Part shown: positions 12,534 to 23,968 of the stretch, piece by piece | Numbering within the stretch: the stretch's first letter is position 1 | Layout of the letters: each line of letters opens with the position of its first letter | Assembly (NCBI GenBank): GCA_032158295.1 | Contig: CM063250.1 | Coordinates: 6,125,001 to 6,189,000, forward strand | Direction: 5' to 3' | DNA length: 64,000 nucleotides | Origin: Pycnopodia helianthoides | Lineage: Eukaryota; Echinodermata; Asteroidea; Forcipulatida; Asteriidae | Position numbers and translations under genes: made by a program | Notes under the pieces: model-generated | The model's database searches: none | What the model was told of the DNA's origin: nothing | Seen by the model: the letters and a program-made list of their open reading frames with translations, nothing else

Positions 12534-12928
12534 AGGTATTATACAGGATTGGGAGAGCTGACAAAATACTCGTATTAGACAGTGCTCATGTTTTGTGTGA
12601 TCAACCAAATACATTGTACATTAGGCAACAAACCTGTGAAAATTCGGGCTTAAACCGTTGTGTGAGTCAGGAGAAAATAATGAATATTACCATACACAAA
12701 TGTAAACACATTTTCCTTAATTTTTGTTGTAAAAACCCAAATCAGCCGTTGCGGTTTTTGGGGTGGTTTTTTTTAGGTTTGTAGATTATGTTTTCTCAAA
12801 TATGACTTCATTTCAGAGGGAAATACATCACAGAAAAAATGGTTCTCTTATGAACTTCAAAATCAGTAAACTTTCAGACTAAAACTAAACAATGATGGTT
12901 TTATTCTTACAACTTCTGTAAAATACCT
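12534..12928 (+). mobile_element. TTAA MITE, family E, copy E1
   Basis: A 395-bp element with ends AGGTATTATACAGGATTGG and the inverted form of AGGTATTTTACAGAAG, flanked by TTAA at 12530-12533 and 12929-12932. It carries the inverted TTTTCACAGGTTTGTT block near 12630. Its segment GGGCTTAAACCG contains the TTAA at which the other copy (51036) was hit by a family D' element. Confidence 0.85.
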
Positions 12929-12932
12929 TTAA

Positions 12933-14307
12933 AGCGATCTCTGTAAGGTTCAATAGATCGGTTATAAACTAATAGAACGGTCGTCGGACCTTGCAACCTG
13001 TGTTTGGCTTTATTCTGATAGAAGTTGATGATTAAGGGAATTTTTTTTTCTTTTTCTAAAAGGGAGCAATTTGCCTCACATCGGTGGGGAATCACGCTTT
13101 GAGGGGCAAAGCCGACATCTCCAAACCAAACAGGGATCTTAACAGGGTTCCATGGTAGGGATCCTGTTTGGTATTATACACCCATGCATCTCGGCAAGGA
13201 AGCCGACTGCAGCCGCGGCAGTGACTGTTTAGTTTAACAGTTGGACCCGCTAGAAATCTGGGGCAGCTATGAGTCAAGAATATACCGGCACATCACTGTG
13301 AATCCAACAGGACAGTTATTACCCTGTTGACGTGAACTTCACAAATATTTTTATCTGATTCATCTTGAACGATACGATAGATAGCCTTTCTCAGACTTAC
13401 TTGCATACTTCGATGGTTTGCACCTTACCTTTAAATAACAATGACTTAGGCCTAATCTTTTCAATTCACAACAAACACATTTCGGAAGACAGTGAAAAAA
13501 GCCGTCTAAAGTAATAATCAACAATTTGCATTACCTTTTTGAAGTTTAACCTCTTAACTGCCCGAGAGATATACAAAAAAAATCCTGTACCGTCAGATTC
13601 CACACGAGAAGAGACAAAACAAAGTCAGCAGGTTGTTACATGCCGAGCAGACAGCACAATACCGGCATGCAGGAGGCCTAACTGCCAGCATTATCCAGCG
13701 ACCCCTCTTGGGAGCTTCTGACCTCAGAAAAGAATGACTGCGGTGGAAGTTACCCCAGAGCTGCTTTTCCCCCCTTCCTCACACACACACAAAAACCTAT
13801 TATTAACCTTGAACCTTTTTATACTTCGGGTAAATACAGGCTCACATATTGGCCGTTGATGAAGGGCTTGGAGGGGGATTTGTATACTCCGGAAGGGTGG
13901 GTGTAACCTTATCGAAGGGTCCTTTTCATAAACCCCTGTCATGTGCCTTGCGAGATGGGCCTACCAAGTGCCTGTCAAAAAGGGAGACTACACGGTGGAT
14001 CTACACCCAACCCATTCATTCACCAACCCGGCCCGTTAAAGTCCGCCGGGCGTGTTCAGGGAATAATCCAACTTTCCCTATCTGACTTTGCAGCTAGTAG
14101 CCAAGATCTTTCCAGCGCGTCACTGACAGTGATCAGCGGCCAAGGAAGACTAAAGGGAGTTGAGGGGAAGACCTGTAGCGTCACTGCCATGGCCACTATC
14201 TGTGTAATTGGTCAACCTTGACAAGGCGTGACTCAGTTGTATCAAGAGTCCCCGGTAATAGTTGTGGAGGGAAACCCTCATTCCTTACGCAGCTTTTTTA
14301 CTTATTC
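12933..14307. other. intergenic, nothing recognised
   Basis: Contains an inverted repeat, CCAAACAGGGATC versus GATCCTGTTTGG, at about 13121-13172. The region 13830-14200 is somewhat richer in CpG. Several overlapping frames occur, none recognisable. Confidence 0.45.
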
Positions 14308-14470
14308 GGGGCCCAATTTCATATAGAGCTGCTTGTTCACAAAAAGTAGCTATAAAAAGCAAAACACCATGTCACATACCCCATATTTGACTGCTATCGT
14401 GCACATTTTTGCTTAGCACAAAGCTGTCTAGCATAGATGTCTGCTTAAGCAGCTCAATGATATTGTGCCC
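14308..14470 (+). mobile_element. degenerate MITE, family I, copy I1
   Basis: Starts GGGGCCCAATTTCATATAGAGC and ends with a decayed inverted form (GCAGCTCAATGATATTGTGCCC). Internal GCTTAGCA motifs match the intact copy at 16914-17156. Confidence 0.75.
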
Positions 14471-16132
14471 TTGATCGTTTACTTCCAACGGCTGGAGCTC
14501 GTATACACTGTATACACAAAGATTGACAGTAGAAACTGTAAATAGCAATCATCAATCATGATAGAAAACAGCTGTGTATGCTGAATGCGCTGCAGCACCT
14601 TGTAGGCCTAAATCCTTTTGAGGTGCTACATAAATGGGTCTCATAATTCAAACACTTGGAACTCGTATAGGTAAAGTGCTATTTAAAAAATAAAATTATT
14701 ATTAGACTTGCGATTTGGAGACTTTCTGGTCCCAAATAGAACCCCCGATTACTTACATCAACCACCATCACCGATGCTCAAAATCTTCTCCCTATCCTTC
14801 CCTTCTTATATTATTGCTTTTAGCCTTGCATTTTAACATTGGTTGTTTCTTCTGTGTATATTCATATTTATTTATTTGTTTGAAATATTCTGATGAGATG
14901 TTATTTGGAAGTTGGTTACTTTGGCCATGATGTTGCAAAAGAACAGTTTTCAAAGGACCTTCCCTATCTTTGAATTATTTTTAGACAGCTGTTGCCCCCC
15001 CCCCCTCCCCTCCCCCGCCCTCCCCTCAGTCCTGATTTTAGGCGATGCACAGAACAGCGCCCTTGAAAGTCAAACTAAAACAAACCCAACTTTTCAGTAC
15101 TTCCTCCATATCATACACGCATTAAAATAGACTGGGGGAGATATGGCCATCTATCATGACGTATGGACACATGCCAACATCATGTATCAGCACAAAAGGG
15201 AAAGCCGTAATTTTCTTCCGACGGCCCTCTTCGAGGTTCGAAGCGTAATGAACTGGCGGTTTATTAGAGAGACTTCGGTTTGCACTGTTGCAATACCGGC
15301 GCACCACCCAGGATGTCCCGCCCTCTAGCGGGGCTCAGAAGGCTAAACTGCTTTCCCCCGGAACTCAATTACTGAGAGACCGGGAAGCCGGGAAGAGGAT
15401 TGAGGCAAAACGAATGGACCCTACTACCGTGCTGCGCATGTTGTTTTTCTTGAATTCAAAATCAACGTGACAATATCGTTGCCAAAAGAGCATCATTTTG
15501 GGTATTCAAGATTGATAATTATTGGCACAGATGGTGTCAGTCTGTTGGTAGGAGTGGCCGGTAGGTACATCTCTCTAAAGTTGCAAGACCAGATTTTCGC
15601 CAAAATACTTTTTTGTTTTTCAATAATTTTTCTCTGAACGAGTTTGGACAAACAATGCTGTTTAAAAACGAAAAACATCCACAATATTTCGCATTATGCC
15701 ATACACGATGCGCAAAATACATGTACGTGCAAAATTCACGTTTTGTTTTTAATTAACTACAACGACGGATTTTTTTTTTTTTTTTTTTTTTTTTTCGTGC
15801 AGCCCTAATTGAAAGCTTAAGTTACAACTTTCTCGAATCTATTTTTATTTTTATTTTTAACTATTAAAACAAAATTCTATAAATGTTAAGATCAAACTAT
15901 AAAGCAAAAATCGGACTTGGCATCTTTAAGGGGATTGTTGCCAAATCCAACAAGATAAAACTATCAAGGCGTTTGCTCCTCATTGTGCCATCCCCACATT
16001 GTTTATCTCTTTTTAAAATAAATTTAGCAACAGGTGACTTTTCATATCAATCTATCCATTATATTTGTTAATCCTAGCATCATGAGCAGAGGATAGTCTG
16101 ACCTGTTTCGAAAAATGGTCCCTCTCTATTAA
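14471..16132. other. intergenic, nothing recognised
   Basis: C-run near 14996-15018 and a T-run of about 25 near 15771-15795. CGCCCTCTAGCGG lies at 15319-15331. The short frames at 15122-15470 overlap on both strands and resemble no family. Confidence 0.45.
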
Positions 16133-16477
16133 AGGAACATTACAGAATTGGTAAGAAAAAAACTTGTAAAATATATTTTTTGATCACAGATTTACATAAA
16201 ACTTACACGGTCTAATGATGATGATAGTAGAGAACATCCCTTGAAATATTTCTGTCTGAAATGCCATATTAGATGAGAAATGAATAAACTAATTTTCCGA
16301 TTGGAGTTTATCGCTCAGTGACCGTTTTATTCATTTGTTGACTCTATATGATTTCATGCAAATGTGTAATCGGTTTTTCACTGTTTTCTCGTGACCCAGA
16401 TGGCCGATCGATCTCAAACTTCTACAGGTTTGTCAGTTTATGTATATGGTGGATTACATAAAGTGCTTACACTGCCA
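16133..16477 (+). mobile_element. TTAA MITE, family A, 3'-truncated copy A2
   Basis: Intact left end after TTAA (16129-16132). The copy follows the family A consensus to ACTGCCA, then breaks off into unrelated DNA, losing the right inverted end. Confidence 0.85.
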
Positions 16478-16913
16478 TGAAAACAAACAATGAGTCAATG
16501 ACTAGGCATTTTACACTGGAGGCCTACGGGTAGTACGGTCATTGTAGCATGAATCAGTTAGCCTGCAACCCCGGTGATAATAGTCAGGCTTGGTTCAGGG
16601 GTAAGTACTCCATCCCGCAACCTCGCTCCCCGATCCCTAAATGCTTGATCCCGCTCCCCGGAAAACCGGAAGGAATTGCAACTACCTCGAAGAAAATCGC
16701 TTAATTATCCGAGAAGCTTTAAAGACAATCAATTTCTGTAGGTTTTTTTCCATTGACAGCTGCCTGGCCGTGTCTCTATCGTCAGGGTATTATGATTGTG
16801 TGCTCTGTAGGGTTTCCTTCCTATAGGAGTTAACCCATGAAAGACACGGTCAGTTGGAGCATGGTTTGAGCTCCATTGGTACAGCTCCGTGGAGGAGCTC
16901 CATGGATACAGCA
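16478..16913. other. intergenic, nothing recognised
   Basis: No gene. A GGAGCTCCATGG-like local repetition at about 16866-16905 borders the next MITE. Confidence 0.45.
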
Positions 16914-17156
16914 GGGCCCAATTTCATAGAGCTGCTTAGCACCAAAATTTGCTTAGCATGACATTTTTGCCTTGATAAAAAACAGGATTACCAGCCAAAT
17001 TTCCACGTGATTTTCAGGATAAGCAAACAACAGCTGAATACCAGTAACTAGCAATATGCAACACATGGCAATTTGGTTGGTAACCCTGTTTTTATCAAGG
17101 AAGAAATTTCATGCTTAGCAAATTGTTGTGCTTAGCAGCTCTATGAAATTGGGCCC
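16914..17156 (+). mobile_element. MITE, family I, intact copy I2
   Basis: A 243-bp element with near-perfect inverted ends GGGCCCAATTTCATAGAGC. Complementarity extends inward through GCTTAGCA and a CCTTGATAAAAACAGG-like block, so the whole element can fold. Relatives are at 14308, 50544 (interrupted) and 58196. Confidence 0.85.
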
Positions 17157-20100
17157 AGGTCATGTCTCATCCAGACAGAAAAACCCAAGAGAGACCCAAC
17201 TCAAACTCCCAAGTGATACTGACCAGGAGAGCCCGAATTACTCTCTAATCACAAACGTTCTCTTGTTATTTTTCTTTTCTCTTTTTTTTTCAATTTTGTT
17301 GCGATTTGTTTGATCAATATTTTGAATGCAGCCCTCTGGCCACCATATGATTCACATTTCCTTCGGAAAAAAGCCCTGGGGTGGCTTGAAGTATGACGGC
17401 AAAATTAAAATAACATGTTTTGGACTGTAACTGCAATGACAGAAAGTGAAAAATATTTAGTGCTTTTGTGTCTAAAACACACATAACTCATTGTTGACCT
17501 TTTACCGAGAGATTCTGACGCTGCATAAGAAAGACATAACAATTAATCACGCGTGCCTAGAGCAGATTTGTAGCTCTGAATTCGTTTCGACTGTCGGTTG
17601 TTTTTCAATTCCTACCCACTTTCTAACAACGCTTATATCTGCGGGTTTTGTTCCGATTGATTTAATGCTGCACACTGGTTCCGTTGCAATCTAGAGAATG
17701 AGAATGAATACAGTTTTCAAAGAGACAACGTCATTTCCTGCCCGTACACGTCAAATTAGAAGAAGAAAAAAATCGAAACAGCCCGTCTTGAATTCCACTC
17801 CGAGTCATTCCCAATCTCTGATGCTTAGACGCAAAGCAACCAAATTGTGCCTTTCGCACTGTGGAACATCTTAGATTGTGCTCACCATAAATTAACTCAG
17901 TAAACAGCTATACCTGTTTATTGGTGATCCAGACTGTCAATGAATTGGAGTTTTGTTTGAGACAGTTATAAATAACCTCAAGACCATCGGTTCTTAATCA
18001 GTGAACGTATTGTGCGTGTAAAAAGTATTGATTTTTTTTGCTGCAAAATTAACTCCGTCTAAATTGATTGGTATACATTGCAGCACAGCTACGCAAAGTT
18101 CATCGATAAAAACATACGTCCATGTCTGTGCCATCGTGTGCTGCTTAATTAGCACTACACACCCTCCATATTGACTCAGCTTTGTGGCTTGTTTTATCTC
18201 ATCTCATGATTGGGAATAAGATTGCTTTACCTTCCCACCGTCCACTCTCTTTCAATTTAACTGAATCCTCGAATGGAGGCTTTGCAATTGTATCACCACC
18301 AACGTCAGAACGTACATTCGTTATAAAAATGTCGCTTAATTTCTTGTAAATAACTGAAAAGAATGAAACCACAACTGTCATATACCTTAATACAAAATTG
18401 TACTTGGCATCTACCAAACTCAAATCTTTGTCCCATTGCACAATGACCTGTGGACCCTTGCAGGTAATTATCGGTGGTCCCCCCCCCCCACATTTCCTTC
18501 CATCCGTGTACATCATGCACTTGTGATAATAAACTCAAACACTTCGGCAAGATAAATGATCTTTTCCTCCAGCTCGTCGGTGTGCTTCGAGTGGACTTAT
18601 AGGTGCCGCTGAACCAAAGGGAATCCCTGATCAAAGACAGCGTGTAGAAATGAAGCAAGATTGATTTCTCGTCAGGCTGGTCTTTCCTTTGTTTATAACT
18701 CACTCGTTCCACTGGGGGGAAGATTGTGATTTTTGATTGATGGTTACCGTGAGATGACAGCCATTCAGTCGTCTTGAAATTTCACTGATAGATGCCAGAA
18801 ATATTAACATGGACAAAGCCACGTTTTGAAATGGGGCTTACTGTATAATAATAGTTGGCAATTTTTTTGTTTGTTATAGGTCTGTACCTTTTTGAAAAAA
18901 TGCAACATCAACGTCGCTTCGTTTTACAGGTTAGCGCCGAAAGGGAGGGGTCGTAACTTTATCGTTGATGAACCAACAGAAGATATTTGTTTTAAACGAC
19001 CCCATCACCCCCCCCCCCTCTCCCGCTCCAACCGCACCACCATTCCCTAAGAAATATTATGCTTGCTGTCCTCATCCACGGTGAGCGCACCGGCGGGAAA
19101 ACTATTGTATTTACTTATCCCAAAACAATGGCTACACGCCTGAGCTGACTGGGTGCAATGCTTGATCGATTTTAGATAAAAAGGGTATAAGGTAGGCCTT
19201 TTTTATTCTTTCAAAGTTATTTTCCCATTGAATAGCAGGCGAGAGAAGCATTACAGGCAATTAATTATAACAGCACAACAAGCTGTCAGCACTCCCAAGA
19301 TTTCTTAAAGGACTAAAAAAAAATCTAAAGGATGCGATGAGGAAAGTCCAGTTTCAGATGTGAACGGACATCCAATCCACATGACGGCTTCGGATCCGGG
19401 ATGGATTTGAACCAGGGTCTACTCAGGTGAAAAGCAGGGCAATACTGTTGTACTAACATGATCCGCCCATGCAATTTTCCCCCCAAGAAGGGGAAATCGA
19501 ATGGTGGATTTATTTCTAGTTGAAACAAATTTAAAGTCCTCGAAATATAGAAATTGACAACAATTAATGAACTTACCGAGTTGTCTAATCAACTTGCCAA
19601 GTCACCAGCTGCAAGGTGCGCTCTTGGTTGCTACCAGTCCGTGAAAAACACACACACACACGGCAGCATTTAGGCAAGCTGGGACATTTTATACTGTTCC
19701 AACAACCGGTGGTGACAAGATTTCACACAGGCCATTCTACTAGTACAAATATTAAACCAATTACAAGCTCGGGATTGCAGTTCCCTTGTACAGGATAGTC
19801 TCTTGTACAACCGATGTATCTTCGCACAAGATGATTGTCAATATTTGCTCAGATTTGAAATTAAAGGGGAAAGTAATTGTTCGGACGAAAGCAATAATGG
19901 GGAATGACTACAACTCGGTTTTATCAAAACATGCAATGCACTCATTTATATTATAGGACAATCAAACACTGCTTTCCATTTTCAGGTCAGTCTGTGTTTA
20001 AAAATGCATAGATTTTTAATAGTCTGATGTTCCAACGTATGGGTGCTTTTATTTTTCTGTCTAGATTTATTGAGGGACTATTTTAACTTTTTTTTTCTTC

Positions 20101-21215
20101 GTTAGCCTCAAATGAGAGGGGGTCCATCGGCTGAAGGAATGCACAGAAGAATAAATCAAAACAATTGTAATACTGCATCAAAAGATAATAAGCCTTTAAA
20201 AAAAAACTCTCGACAGATGTATTGGAAGCTACATTTTGAATCAGCCGAGATTTATGGACAAACTATTCTGTCCCCCAAATAATTATTGCTTTCTTTTGTC
20301 TGTGTGTCTCATCTTAAACTTGAGCTGTTCATTTCAGGTTTGATTCATCGTGACTTTGGTAAATACACGACGAGGGACTCGCGCGCAATTTCTTCCCCGT
20401 TAAACGGGAACTTTTTTAATCTAAAACGCTGCTTCTCTCCGAAGTCATTAACTCGAGCACTGTCAACCGGTGGCCTAACGAGGAATGTGGAGTACGGAGG
20501 GCCGACACCAAGCACTGTTGCGATGTTAGAGACACGCCTTTCACTTGGGGGGACAGTCTAATGTACAGCAACAACAAGATGTGACAGGCTGTGGGGGAGG
20601 GGTGGGGGGACAAACGAACGCCACCTAAACTGTCATTAAAAAAAATTGCAACCGTATAATCATTGATACTTGTTACTACTTTTGTATTGGTTTGCATAAC
20701 TAATGTCTGAGAATGTAAAATAAAACAAAAACACTCCCACGCACTTATTATTAAAAAGAAAAAGAGCTCACTTGTCACAGTCTCCTTGATTAAATTCATG
20801 TACGATAAATGAAGGAGAACCTGAAGAAACCGCTTTATTGGACAAGCTATGATGGTTATTTATCAAAATCCACGGCGATACCAAAGTATTTAACCTGGTT
20901 CTTGTTCAGAAAACTACCTATGGATTGGGTGAATTGAAAGAAATAACTGTTTGAAATTGAAGATTCCAAGATTTTTTCGATGCCGAAGGTTTGGTGATGG
21001 TGTGAACACATCTTCGATTACTCGCCGATGAAGAGAAATATTTCATACATAGATATGTGTTTCCTTCTTGGTATTTATTGTTTTGTTCATTTCCGTTTGG
21101 TTGAGTGCCTAGTGCGATGCAACCGCGACGCAAACATCCGCTGATCAGACTAAAGGGCGCCCTCATGAGACTACATAGTCAATACACTTCTAAACATTTA
21201 TATTTTTTTGCCATA
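17157..21215. other. long gene-free stretch
   Basis: I find no supported gene in these 4 kb. Two overlapping minus-strand frames (18199-18516 and 18305-18712) are the longest, but they compete in different frames and resemble nothing I know. Near 19385-19470 the minus strand has a weak tRNA-like GGTTCAAATCC box, probably a SINE relic. Confidence 0.45.
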
Positions 21216-21445
21216 ATAGACCTTTCTATTGAAACGTCACATGCGGATTTTGACAACCAATGATGAAAAAGAAATGCAAAAGCAAAAACAGATAGCCACA
21301 GTTTGTAAAAAAAAATATTCAAAAAAATTTGTTGCAAACAAAGCAACCAGTCTTGGGGTGTATTTATTTGAAAGTTTGCAGAAGATTGCGGTCCCAACGA
21401 TTGTATGTTTTGCTAACATTCGGCCGTTCATGTCAACCAGCTCGG
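21216..21445 (-). mobile_element. MITE-like element, family K, copy K1
   Basis: Starts with ATAGACCTTTCTATTG and shares, in inverse orientation, GGCCGAATGTTAGCAAAACA and GTTGCTTTGTTTGCAACAAA-like blocks with 35805-35985. The ATAGACC start resembles the ends of families H and J. Overlapping long frames on both strands here are a by-product of the repeat. Confidence 0.65.
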
Positions 21446-22460
21446 TTAGTTTATCAACAATTTGGATACTTAAAAGCCATAGGCTACTGCTAGTTTTATT
21501 CGATTATATTTTATGGCTGGTGATGGTGACGTTTCTTCGGGGCCGTCGTAGTTATCCAGGCCTCCTGAATAATAGTCTTGTATTAGTCAGCCAGACTTTC
21601 CAGTAAATTATTTCTTGAATTATTTGTCGCCTCCGAGAACTTGTTAGACTCCGACATTCTGAATGACTTTTTTTTTTACCATCAGGGGACCTTTGTGGGC
21701 CCGTCGACGGTCTACATACTTAAACGATATTAACAGGATTTTTCAGATATCAATGACCAAAATTGTTTCAAAAATAATTATACTTTCTCAATAAATGGCG
21801 ACGCTAGTTGTGCGTGATTTTATTTATAGCTATATCCTCCTTACCCTCCTGTCCGACGTGCGTAAACACCTGCAATCGGGGACCTCCTATTGTCCCTCTT
21901 TTGTTTGTACTTTTTGGCAACAGCTCTTATTGGTTTTGTACACGCTTTCCAATGGGGCTTTTCCCCAACCGGGGACCCTATTGTTCCCTTTTGTTATTAG
22001 GTCCACCGGTTTCGGATTTGTGTATTTACATGTACATCACCACACACACCACCGCAAATACACACACGCACCTTAGGACTCAGAGAAGGAGCAGGCCCAG
22101 GCATACTGAGTTCATGTTGCCTTAATGAATATAACATTTGTATAGAAACAGTGAAAGGTGTGATTAGTCAAAACACATTATTTTGGCGCCCTCTTGGTTT
22201 ACTTTCGTCTGACCTGAAACTGAAGTGTTTGATTTGAGACTCGATAATGAACGCACTAGAACTGTTTTCATAACGAAGCTATCGTGAACTCTTCACATGA
22301 CTCAGTGTAGGGACTACTTAATTTGAGACACTAGAATGGAACTTAGTTTGTTATAATGGCTTGATAAAACAATTAATAAGACTAGAGTAAACAATGTTAT
22401 TTATTAACCCTTCGAGCACTAACGTTGTCAAGTACAAGGCACAGTGGAAGGACCTCTTAA
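21446..22460. other. intergenic, nothing recognised
   Basis: No supported feature. Overlapping frames at 21795-22125 in two phases are low-complexity translations. A CGCCCTC box lies at 22187-22193. Confidence 0.45.
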
Positions 22461-22839
22461 AGACACTGGACACTATTGGTAGTTGTCAAAGACCAGTCTT
22501 CTCACTTGGTGTATCTCAACGTATGGATAAAATAACAAACCTGTAAAAACTTGAGCTCAATTGGTCGTCGAAGTTGCGATATATTTATAACAGAAAAAAC
22601 ACCCTTGTCACACGAAGTTGTGTGCTTTCAGATGGTTGATTTCGAGACCCCAAATTCTAATTCTGAGGTCTCGAAATCAAATTCGTGGAAAATTACTTCT
22701 TTCTCGAAAACTATGTCACTTCAGAGGGAGCCGTTTCTCACAATGTTTTATACTGTCAACCTCTCCCCCATTACTTGTTACCAAGTAAGGTGTTATGCTA
22801 ATAATTATTTTGAGTAATTACCAATAGTGTCCACTGCCT
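22461..22839 (+). mobile_element. TTAA MITE, family B, full copy B3
   Basis: A 379-bp element with ends AGACACTGGACACTATTGG and its near-perfect inverse, between TTAA at 22457-22460 and 22840-22843. The central hairpin at about 22636-22681 uses GATTTCGAGACC/GGTCTCGAAATC arms. The inverted TTTTCACAGGTTTGTT-type block lies near 22535. Confidence 0.9.
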
Positions 22840-22843
22840 TTAA

Positions 22844-23858
22844 TGATTCGGGTAATTAGCCCTCCCCCAAATTCATGTTCCTATAATTGGTCCCAATATC
22901 CGATATACACAGGCAGAGTAAATCAAATGGGAACCAATATGATGGTCACACTAATAGTAAATTCTCCCATCGGACATCCAGCACATCAACAAGGCACAAT
23001 GTACAGTGTGGTATTAGCGCATAGCAAACCCTTCTGGAAACCCAGATGAAGTAAACGGTGTTGTACTAACTTTGATCCGTTCCTAATCCAAACTTTATTA
23101 TTCAACTACTGGCAATGGAGGACTATCTAGCTGGAGGTGAAAGGGTTGGGTCCTTGTGGAAGTTTAAAAACAAAACATGAACATTCATTTTTTCGTGAGT
23201 TGTATCCACATAAAAATGACCCAAAGGATATCTGATTTCATCGTTTTAAATCATAGAATTAAACAAAAAATAGATGTTAGGTGACGTCACCATGGTTACG
23301 AAGAGGCCCCTCTGCCAGGTTAACTTGAAACGCAAACTTGAATTGATGACACCTGTTAACATTTTCTGACATTTAAAAACAAACAATTTGTATTTACATT
23401 GTGTTTCTCAGATGTTTTGTAAAACAGTTTAAAATTTTACAATAATTCAGAGCCCCAGCCCCTTTAAGCCATCGACAACGTTTATGTCGTATTATCTTGG
23501 TTTTGTCGAAATAGACAAATTTACAATGATTATTTTTTATACAAAACGAGAAAAAGGACAACCACTTAGACTCAAAGAGAAAACGCCCTCTAGTGGTAAG
23601 GTTTGACCATTAATTTTTACTCTCACGATTTGGCTGAATGAAAAGGCAGAGTCTTTCCACAGCAAGGAGCAAATTAATCTATTGTAAAGGAAAAGTCACC
23701 GAAACATATCATGTTTGTAAGCCCTCCAATGTTCCTTAAAATACAAACTGTGAAATTTCAAAATAAACAGCATTTTTCTAATTTTCAGAAATATTTCTTG
23801 AGTTCAAAACAGCGCCCTCGTTGGTATAGTTAGAAGTCACACGGCCAACTCACGCGCT
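22844..23858. other. intergenic upstream of a candidate promoter
   Basis: No gene is supported. It holds two CGCCCTC boxes (23584 and 23813) and a palindromic GGTGACGTCACC at about 23280. Confidence 0.4.
23584..23596 (-). promoter_or_regulatory. CTCF-core-like site
   Basis: On the minus strand this reads CCACTAGAGGGCG, an exact match to the vertebrate CTCF core CCASYAGRKGGCR. The same GAGGGCG core recurs at least 13 more times in the window. Whether echinoderm CTCF binds here is not shown by the sequence. Confidence 0.35.
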
Positions 23859-23968
23859 GATTGGTCCACGTGACATCATATTATTCCGTCGCCATGTTTG
23901 TACGCAACGACGCTTTTTTTCTGCAAAATTGTGAGCTCTTATTCTGGATTATCTTGAAGAGTTCACTG
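23859..23968 (+). promoter_or_regulatory. candidate promoter and 5' noncoding exon
   Basis: GATTGG (inverse CCAAT box) at 23859-23864 is followed three bases later by the E-box CACGTGAC at 23867-23874 and by GCCATGTTTG (YY1-like) at 23891-23900. A good splice donor, CTG then GTGAGT, begins at 23969. The next plus-strand gene has a splice acceptor at 28982-28983 just before its first coding exon, so a 5-kb first intron would link them. This is inference; no transcript is available. Confidence 0.3.

Noticed and set aside
18199..18712. Two overlapping minus-strand frames of 105 and 135 codons
   Set aside because: They overlap in different phases, neither has a recognisable pattern, and no splice context supports either.
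19385..19470. tRNA-like segment on the minus strand
   Set aside because: Only a B-box-like element is visible; no complete cloverleaf can be drawn. Probably a SINE relic.
20286..20799. Opposing frames of 91 and 127 codons
   Set aside because: They overlap on both strands, and neither shows family features or supported splice sites.
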